DNA of 64,000 bases from Sweltsa coloradensis (Eukaryota > Arthropoda > Insecta > Plecoptera > Chloroperlidae), in the NCBI GenBank assembly GCA_024449915.1, contig JAMZAV010001731.1, forward strand, positions 124,001 to 188,000, read 5' to 3'. Below are positions 56,700 to 64,000 of this stretch, piece after piece. The notes under the pieces were generated by a model. The model searched no databases. It was not told where the DNA came from and worked only from the letters and a program-made list of their open reading frames with translations. The position numbers and the translations under genes were made by a program. Numbering within the stretch: position 1 is the first letter of the stretch; every line of letters starts with the position of its first letter.

Positions 56700-58454
56700 A
56701 AATTCTGGATTGATTACCATATAAGTTAGTTATTCTAACATTCAAATGGTGGAGTTACACTGAACTACTTGTAAAAATCATCCTGAAGGTGCATTCTTCT
56801 GGAATGGCCTCACTGGATCAAGAATAACTCTACCAAATACTAATCAATATTCTTATTTCGTATAGCTCTTGGCTTTGTGACGATTACTGTGCGTTCGACT
56901 AGTAAATGCCACAACGGCAAGAGTTATACTTGATTAATCGTCAACCAGATTCGACGTCTGCTCTAATCTAGATGGGCCTCTTTATATCAAGATTCAAGAC
57001 GTACTCGTATTGTATTTATGTTTGGAGGAACCAAAGCAGTTGGTGCATAAGTAAGGTATACTTTTATATTGTACTGTGCATTGCGTATGAAGCGAATTTC
57101 ATTTGGCATAGGCACCATTCATGTTAATGGTGAGACTCGTACTAAGCTTGGCACTAATATAGTTTTATTTTCTGTTTTAGGGATTGCTTCAGTGAATTAA
57201 CCATCAACGCGCACTTTAACTCGACGGCGTTTGTTGGCGTTTGTTGGCGTAATTGTCAGGTACGGTGGCATACTATCTGATATTAGAAGCCAGCCAGTAC
57301 GTACCGTACCAATCAATAATGTTTTGACATTCATCAGTCAAGATGAAGCCTTGAAAAACTACAGAAAAGACACGTCAATACAATTAGTTGTATCATAACA
57401 GGATTGTCAACATTCCAGAGTGATGCTTGTGGACATTTGCTTTCTGGATAAAGTCCCCTTGTGTAACTGTGATTCTCATAACCTGCAGTACGCGATGAAA
57501 CAGTAGGCCTACACAAGTCTGGAATAGTTTGTGTGTATTTTACAACATTCCATATATACACATATGCTGCATATCGCCACGCCAGGTGTAATTATTTAGG
57601 GAAGCAAATCTATATCGTTTGTGTAATTATTTGTTGTGACAAAGTCTGCTGCGATAAAACACTCTATTATTAATGTGTTTAATAACAATGTTTTATAAAA
57701 TAGATTTAGAGCAGAGTGTTGAAAGCTGATGAAAACTGAGAAAACAGTTTTTTGTGTGATTATGGCAAATTAAAACCAACAAACTATATGAATATGATGT
57801 CAGTATTATTATCTGTATATTAATACACTTAAGTCTTATGGCCCCAACACAAATCTCTGTAACTTTCATCGCAAATTAATAAGATTGATAAGTGACTTTG
57901 CAATACGCATGCCAATTTAAAATTTGGAGGAAACGGTCATGTTTACTCGACGCTAGTGTTTGGTGATCATATATTTCCGTAATGAGTCACAATTATTCTT
58001 ACACGACTGTTTTAATATTTCATTTCATCCAAGTTTTTACTTAAATTAGTGGTTTCCACTTTCGGAAGCAGTTAAAAATGCTAATTAAATATCGATAGTT
58101 TTAGAGAACTGTCATGTGATGTTGTTTCTTACTTCTTTCTCTTTCTTACTACTTCTTCTACTTAGTGGCCACAGTGCGATGGTTACAACTTCAACTTCAC
58201 TATGTGTATAGTTGAATTAAATATTTGTCTTATCGGTTAAGTTTAGCATCCAATGTTTTCTACTAAATAATGCAAGCAAATGTACCAACTCACCCATTTG
58301 AAATGGCAGAATCAATACGCACAAAAATAAAACAGTGGTGTGATGTCATAATATTATACATCATAAGATTGCCGGGCACCTGACAAGACAAAGTTTCCCC
58401 TGATTACGATAGGAGCATATTGTATGTTTTTTAGCTTTCGTTTTTTTCCTTTTT
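56700..58454. other. No gene recognised
   Basis: Contains the second copy of the short direct repeat (57005-57095), a duplicated GGCGTTTGTT at 57227-57246, and TTTCTGTTTTAG at 57168-57180, which resembles a splice acceptor but with no recognisable exon following. The 57334-57561 minus frame shows no motif. Confidence 0.5.
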
Positions 58455-59233
58455 TGGTGTTCTCCCTGAAAAAAATGTTCACTGGGTATTTCATAAACAT
58501 TGCCGGGTATCGCGGGTTTGGGCCAAAAATAGTGGGGTCCGGGGGCTTGCCCCCGGAAAAAAATTTGAGATCTAGATTCGATTTGGTGAGTTTTAGAGGT
58601 TTTGAAGACCTTTTAAAGTTGCTTACTTTTGTTGGTTAATGGTATGAAGTTGGCCTATAAACATTTCAAATTGATTGAAATTTATAGTCTAAGTATATTT
58701 TTTTCCCTTTTTAATGTAGGCTTTGTGGGAAATTTCTGTAGTCCTATTGCTACAATGAGTACAATAGGCCGTATAAAGGTGATGATTTATTCTTCTAAGT
58801 GGTTATAATCTAAGATTTGTAGGATTTGTAACTTGAAACATTGTTATATTTGATGACTTCATTTTTATTACTTCAAAATTCGTCCTAGCAATCAATAACT
58901 TGGAAAATTGCTAAAATTGTTCACTTGTGTGTGCTCCTTGTGTGCAGTTAATGTTCACGATCATAGCGATGATTGCCATTTTGCCAACTTATGTGTTTCG
59001 TTCAAATGCATTCCTTGTTGGGTTGGGTGGGGTTGGGTCAGTGGACAGATAGTTTATTAAATTCGCAAATCATTAAGTAAAAAAAAATCTAAAAAAAAAA
59101 ATCAAAAATTTTTTTCAAAATTTTTTTTTCAATTTTTTTTTTTTTTTTTTTTCAAAATTTTTTATTGCCGGGCGGCAGGGAATTATCGCCGGGCGGCCCC
59201 CCGGCGGTCCGGGCCTGGGGAGAACACTGCTTT
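58455..59233. mobile_element. hAT-like element with TGTTCTCCC ends, carries repeat E
   Basis: The right end, reversed, is CAGTGTTCTCCCCAGG, typical of hAT starts. The left end has GGTGTTCTCCCTG. Between lie repeat E (58790-58930) and a poly-A/poly-T stretch (59080-59160). GC blocks GGGGGCTTGCCCCCGG (58539-58554) and CGCCGGGCGGCCCCCCGGCG are palindromic. No transposase. No clear target duplication. Confidence 0.65.
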
Positions 59234-59617
59234 ACGTTCTCCTTGATGCCATTGTCCACGAGTCTATGAAAGAAGAAGAATGTAAATTCTAGTTTGGAGG
59301 TATTGGTTTATGTTGCACCTTCTACATTGTGCTATAAATTGTTGTGTACTATTAAACCAACTCTTTCCGGGTCAAACTACGCCCATAGCTATGGAGAAAG
59401 TCATCACTCACCGACCTTGGCCGGGCTCCTCTGCCGTCGACAATGAAGACTATTTTTGTAAAAATTATTTAAAAATAATTATAATTATAATCCCCCCCCC
59501 CAAATAAAAAAATTGTAAAAAAAACGGCAGCCAAGCTCTCCTTCAAAAGTCTTTGGCTGTGAATGTTGTGAGATAGAGTTTGATTCACTTTCTAAATTTG
59601 TGTAACAATTAAATTGG
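59234..59617. other. No gene; poly-C run at 59492-59501
   Basis: Short frames on both strands lack motifs. A ten-C run is present. Confidence 0.5.
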
Positions 59618-59662
59618 TGGCTGCATAGCTCAGTTGGTAAGAGTATAGCCCGGACGGCTAAG
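59618..59662 (+). other. 5' half of a tRNA-like sequence
   Basis: GCATAGCTCAGTTGGTAAGA is an excellent box A region, and GCCCGGACGGCTAAGGTC an anticodon-arm remnant. It breaks off abruptly at 59663 where a foldback-unit fragment begins, so the T arm is lost. Confidence 0.6.
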
Positions 59663-59841
59663 GTCATGCCAAATTTCATGCTACTATAGGGATGGGGGTT
59701 GAAAAAAATGTGGTTTAGGAAATGAGAATAGGCCGATTGGGTTAAAACACAACATAATTTTAATAACTAATTTGAATAAAAATTCAATTTTTTGGTTAGG
59801 GCTATGAATTATTCCAATTTCAGGGGATGATTTAGGGGGTG
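59663..59841 (+). repeat. Fragment of the giant-foldback unit
   Basis: Matches 5340-5530: AGGGATGGGGGTTGAAAAAA, AATGAGAATAGGCCGATTGG, GATTTAGGGGGTGTTGGGGG. Confidence 0.8.
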
Positions 59842-61030
59842 TTGGGGGTGGAATATCGCTTGACTCTCGGCGGATTATTTTTCATATTTTTATGTCCCAT
59901 CATGCCAAATTTCATGCTGATAAGTGATAACTCATTAGGTGCCTTCATTGTGAATGCTGGAAATCAAGGTATATCCAATTCTTGTCCGAGTACTTCGTCT
60001 TTTCTTAAATTTCACTATTACTCTTTGATGTTATGTTTCCTCGTCTGGGCCCGGGGTAGAATTGGCCCAGAGCATGGCTCTGCTAATCGTAAAAGGCGAT
60101 TCAAGAGAAAAAGTCCACCTCGCAATCGTCAGCTAGGACAAGCGGAGTGCCCTATATTACTCCCCGAAACTAGAGGCGAGCTCTGGCAATCGTCGTCGGG
60201 GACACCTCACCTTTCCCTTGACGACCTCCCCGACGACGATGACAATGACACAACGAACGATGACAAAGACGATGACGACCGCGACGTGAGAGCCCCCATT
60301 CCTCTGCTTACCCGTGGCTGGTTCTGAACAGCATGGGCACCTCCACCCCACATCCCCTAGGCTAGAGTGGTGCATTATGACCTAACGGTTGACGCGTGCT
60401 TAAAGGGGTATTTAACCGCTAAACTAAAAAAATGTTTCATTCAGGCTAACTAGTAATCAATTTAGCAACAAAAAAATTATTGGGGCCACCATGACCTCCC
60501 AAAAAATTGTCAAACATGACATTTTTCGAGCTAGGTTCCATCGGCAAAAATCTCCCATAAGAAATAACATGGGGACGATCTTTATGCCCCGTGACCTTGG
60601 AGGATTTTGATCCAAAAAAATATTGGCCATTATTGACGTACTCGACAGCCTTTTCTGTAAATTTTCTATATTTTGTTTTGTAATTTGGGAAGTAGTTCGG
60701 TCAAAAATGCTGATTACCAAGATGGGGGTGATTTTGGAATGCATATTTTTGCGTGTTTGAGGGTATATTTTGGGCACAGTTTCAAGACACGATGTTATAA
60801 AGGGGCATTTCAGATGGTTACTATGTTAGTATCTATGTGGGACCAAAAAAGAAGCAGGTTAAAGCCGATTTAGGAAATTTCAAACAATTTTCCAATTGAA
60901 CACCAATTTTCGCAATTTCTGTAAAAAATTAAAAAATTTTTTAAATCACGTACAGATATAATTTTTTAACGTCATTAGTGTAAAAGTATTGTGCTATAGC
61001 ACGTAAAAAAAAAATTTTTTGGGTTTTTAG
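59842..61030 (+). repeat. Recent duplicate block (K'), copy 2, with full repeat K
   Basis: Near-identical partner of 53947-54731 and continuing into a fuller repeat K that matches 52990-53480. The Asp-rich frame (59839-60327, 162 codons) is truncated by an indel relative to the first copy, which argues against it being a gene. Homopolymers look inflated at about 60900-61070. Confidence 0.8.
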
Positions 61031-61104
61031 CCCCTTTAATCTAAAAAAAAAAAAAAAAATTTTGTCACTATTATTTTATTTTGAATGGCTTTTTTCAAAA
61101 GTAA

Positions 61105-61290
61105 AACGTGCTCGAGCGCTTTTGATTCGGGTTCCGGGTTCGAAATTCCTCGAGACATCAGGCAGTTGACTGAAGGTTTTTATCCGAAGTTTCCTTCGTC
61201 GTTTAATGCAAATGCAAGAGGATTGAATCCTTTAAACTAGCCCTCTGAAATCTTCAATTGTCCTATCCGCAATATACCTACCTTTTCACC
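61105..61290 (+). mobile_element. SINE family A copy
   Basis: Head GGGTTCCGGGTTCGAAATTC, then TTGACTGAAGG, TTCGTCGTTTAATGC, GCAAGAGGATTGAATCCT and CAATTGTCCTATCCGCAATA, in the order of the 23.9 kb copy. Confidence 0.75.
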
Positions 61291-61374
61291 AAAAGGTTCA
61301 CACGGTGTTAAATTTTGTGAACCATATCGGAACATCGTAAAAAATGTATGTGTCATTGTAATTTAAAAATGTTA

Positions 61375-61790
61375 CTCTCTCTAGATCACTTTAATGATCA
61401 ATGCAACATTTGATAGATATAGGTACAAGTATACATTAGTCGGTAGCTAAGTGGGAGCACATGAAAAAGTGGGATATAACATTTGGTATCTTCATTGTGT
61501 GCCAAGGAAGTTCAGAACTTTCAAAAATAACACAAAGTTGTATTAAAATACTGAGGTCATATTCAATATACGTGGAACGAGCGCCGAATAGAGGTAACTA
61601 TTTCCGTTTTACACATGCCGCGACCCGGCACCTCCACCATTTTCTATTGAATTCAACACCCCATAAGAAAAATGAATACCTTCTTGGAAGTGGAAGAACT
61701 ATACCAATGTTATTACTGTTTGTATTTATCAGAGGAATGTATTTTTTTCAAGTTAAACATTATCCTTCCACACGAAACAGTTGACAGAGT
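61375..61790 (+). repeat. Dispersed repeat I, copy 2
   Basis: Partner of 18512-18965 (CGCGACCCGGCACCTCCACC at about 61620; GGAAGTGGAAGAACTATACC). A 107-codon frame (61461-61784) lies inside the repeat and is not kept in the other copy. Confidence 0.75.
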
Positions 61791-62094
61791 ACCGGGACAC
61801 TTACACTCCAAACTTGCAAACCGGTACAAATACGTCATTTTAATGAATCTCTCGGGGAACCGGTACAAGTGTTCCTTCACCTTAGTTGTAGGTGATGTGG
61901 TAATATTACCTAGTAATCAAATTCGGAATCATGGTGGAGCAACCGCCCCCATCCCTCTGTGTCCGCCTCATCACGCTGTTGACTTGAACTGAGATGCATC
62001 TGAAATATCACGACTACCCTGAACTCTAGGATTTGCCGGCAATTTAAAGGCACTAATATTAATTTGTCAATGATTTATGGTGAAAACCGACAGT
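61791..62094. other. No feature recognised
   Basis: No coding motif, RNA or repeat end seen. Confidence 0.5.
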
Positions 62095-62240
62095 AGTGGA
62101 TTATGTGACGATAGCAGTGCTCTGTCACGGGGTCAAATCCCGCCACCGGCAATCCTGACTGAAAGTTGGTCCTAATGCAAGTGATTGGGTTGGGTCCTCC
62201 CTAGGATATTCAATTTGCAATTGTTCAAACTTAAAAACAC
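62095..62240 (+). mobile_element. SINE family A copy
   Basis: Box-B-like GGGGTCAAATCCCGCC, then CCACCGGCAATCCTGACTGA, GCAAGTGATTGGGTTGGGTC and TTCAATTTGCAATTGTTC. Box A is degenerate. Confidence 0.75.
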
Positions 62241-63094
62241 CTAAACAACTGTTGAGGGGTATGCACAGTACGCATGGCTAGTTTCCCACGAGTAATTACA
62301 AATTTGAATCTCTATTCCTAAAAAATAAACATATCTCTTATTTCATAAAACCTCATCTTTCATAAATCTCATTTCATTTATCTTCAAAGACCAATATAAC
62401 AACTTCTATGTATGTAAGGACAATAATTCGATTATGGACTGGAGTCGCATGATAGGCGGTTGATTGTAATAAGTAAGATATGTATTTTAATTCAATTAAT
62501 AAGAAACATTAGGAGTTTAAGGTATATTATTCTGTGTATCAATGGTAATATATATTCATCAATGAACTCATTCATTATCAACATTTAAAAAATGAGAATT
62601 GACATCATACAGTAGGTGCTACTGTGTGAGCTGCTGTGGTTGGTTTCTTCTCGTCTTTCTGTGTGTGGAAATAAATGAAAATATGTTAAAATTATAAAAT
62701 TAAATACTCATAATGTTGGTGGATAGGCGCGTAACCGCATATTGAGACGTAGTAGATGTTAATATATTCGACAAGTTCCTTTATAATTTACATGACAAAA
62801 ATTAAGAGTTTTTTAACAATTGGTTATTTGATTGCAAGAAAGCAACGTTTTGGTTATATTTAAAATGTAATGAATTGCACAAATAAAACTTATTTCCAGA
62901 CATAGAAACCAAATTGAAATGAAAATTCATAAACAAAGAGAGGTTTGGTTGTACCAAGAGAAAATGGATTATTATATTATGTTTTATATTCGTATGTGGT
63001 ATGTTGATCATAGCGTTATAGATTGTATATGTTTATCATTTCATTATTTCATGACAAATATGGATTATAATAACTGTGGCTTCATATCCGAAAA
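62241..63094. other. AT-rich stretch, no gene recognised
   Basis: Overlapping short frames at 62802-63164 on both strands show no motif. Confidence 0.5.
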
Positions 63095-63174
63095 TTACAA
63101 TCGGGATTTTGTATCTATAGCACTAAATCTGTTTGATGAGCTCGATCAAACCAGGCTTCAATGAGGAACGCGAA
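63095..63174 (+). repeat. 80-bp direct repeat, copy 1
   Basis: Shares AATCGGGATTT, ATAGCACTAAATCT, GATGAGCTCGATC and CCAGGCTTCAATGAGGA with 63921-64000. Confidence 0.85.
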
Positions 63175-63920
63175 GATTGATGCTGGATCATATTGAAGCT
63201 CTAACGATTGTCTTCTGGCTTGCACAATCGCAATCAGAGACTCAAGATATTCCTTAGTTTGCCTTTGTAACAGACCGTTAATAGGTCACCAAATAGCTTT
63301 TTGTAATGATGACCAAAGCTTGTATTTATTTATTAATTCATTTATTTGTTTGTATTATTAATTGAATCTAATTTTTAAATGAGAAATTTTGTAATGGTCT
63401 CAGATAGCACAATTCAAAGAAGAATCTCTATATTCAATCTGACAGCCAACCCACGGATATGCACACCGGTGATTATAGGTAAAAGGAAGAAAAGAAAATG
63501 GCATCCTGTGATCTGTTGATGTGGTGTTAGCATTTCCGTGCATTACATTGTGTATTTAATTCAAATGACAATGTACCCAAATGCTAGTTCCATATTAGCT
63601 TTTTCAATCAATCAATCCAATCAATCAAGCATCAAGTTCACATCAGGTCTACACTCTCAAGGCCAAGAGGAGGAAGCGAGAAATGTGAGACGTGTTTATT
63701 TTAATTTATATCAATGTTTGCTGATTAACTTCACCATGACATTGGATCTACAAACTTTGCGAAATATTTGTTCGATTCCACTAGGCTTTTCATTTCAATA
63801 TGTGACTAAATGATTTAAAAAGATCAACATCTGCCTAATGGAATAAAATCCTCGTCGACAATTTGGTTATGTACTAACAAGGTGTAGTCATATTCATTGT
63901 AATGCTAATTGTAATATTGA
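63175..63920. other. No gene recognised between direct repeats
   Basis: A 91-codon frame at 63538-63813 is of ordinary composition with no motif. An (AATC)-rich patch is at about 63603-63630. Confidence 0.45.
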
Positions 63921-64000
63921 TCGCGCAATCGGGATTTAGTATCGATAGCACTAAATCTAGATGAGCTCGATCCAACCAGGCTTCAATGAGGAGCGCGAAG
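63921..64000 (+). repeat. 80-bp direct repeat, copy 2, cut by the window end
   Basis: Second copy, about 826 bp after the first; GAGGAGCGCGAAG here against GAGGAACGCGAAG there. The repeat may continue outside the window, so a long tandem unit is possible. Confidence 0.8.

Noticed and set aside
57168..57260. Possible exon after a TTTCTGTTTTAG acceptor
   Set aside because: A stop follows within a few codons in the frames examined and there is no donor or homology.

Overview
This 64 kb window looks like intergenic or heterochromatin-like DNA from an animal, most likely a marine invertebrate. I cannot fix the phylum. The evidence for an animal is: several tRNA-derived SINE families, DNA transposons of animal hAT type with 8-bp target duplications, a decayed LINE reverse transcriptase, relics of C2H2 zinc fingers, exon-like modules ending in CAG|GTAAGT, visibly AT-rich DNA and a recurrent TAGGCCTA octamer. 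I found no intact protein-coding gene, rRNA, CRISPR array or operon. Almost every open frame is short and lies inside a repeat.

Layout. 0-1.6 kb: unrecognised DNA and two head-to-head SINE pieces. 1.64-5.64 kb: a giant foldback element with five mirrored repeat units per arm, interrupted by a 1.1 kb element (family B) that carries its own 177-bp tandem array. 6-10 kb: a dispersed repeat (G) present intact at 6.0 kb and inverted at 8.6-9.6 kb, where a composite element (F) split it; also a tRNA-like gene and a hAT MITE. 10.6-17.6 kb: one copy of a large dispersed unit (sections H and C/D), which carries nested transposons, a poly-C minisatellite, a 0.9 kb inverted repeat and a SINE. 17.6-20.1 kb: LINE reverse transcriptase remnant, a palindromic family-B element, and a hAT element with clean ends. 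21.9-36.0 kb: second copy of the large unit. From about 24.5 to 37.5 kb the bases look like unpolished long-read sequence with inflated homopolymers. 36.1-38.5 kb: a 172-bp tandem array in which each unit contains an 84-nt open exon-like segment and a splice donor. 40.6-42.4 and 48.0-49.5 kb: an old segmental duplication. 42.8-45.6 kb: third copy of C/D, split by a 1.5 kb inverted-repeat element. 46.7 kb: zinc-finger pseudogene. 50-52.8 kb: MITE, foldback split by a hAT element, and a reversed family-B copy. 53-61 kb: repeat family K, including two nearly identical copies of about 0.8 kb. 61-64 kb: SINE copies and short direct repeats.

The window is best read as layers of transposition. Where repeat copies occur in pairs, one copy often preserves the empty site of an insertion in the other, so boundaries and relative ages can be read directly. 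The strongest candidate for something undescribed is the exon-like tandem array at 36.1-38.5 kb. The mirrored five-unit foldback comes next. Repeat letters (A, B, C/D, E to K, R) are labels for this window only. Without searches I cannot match them to named families.
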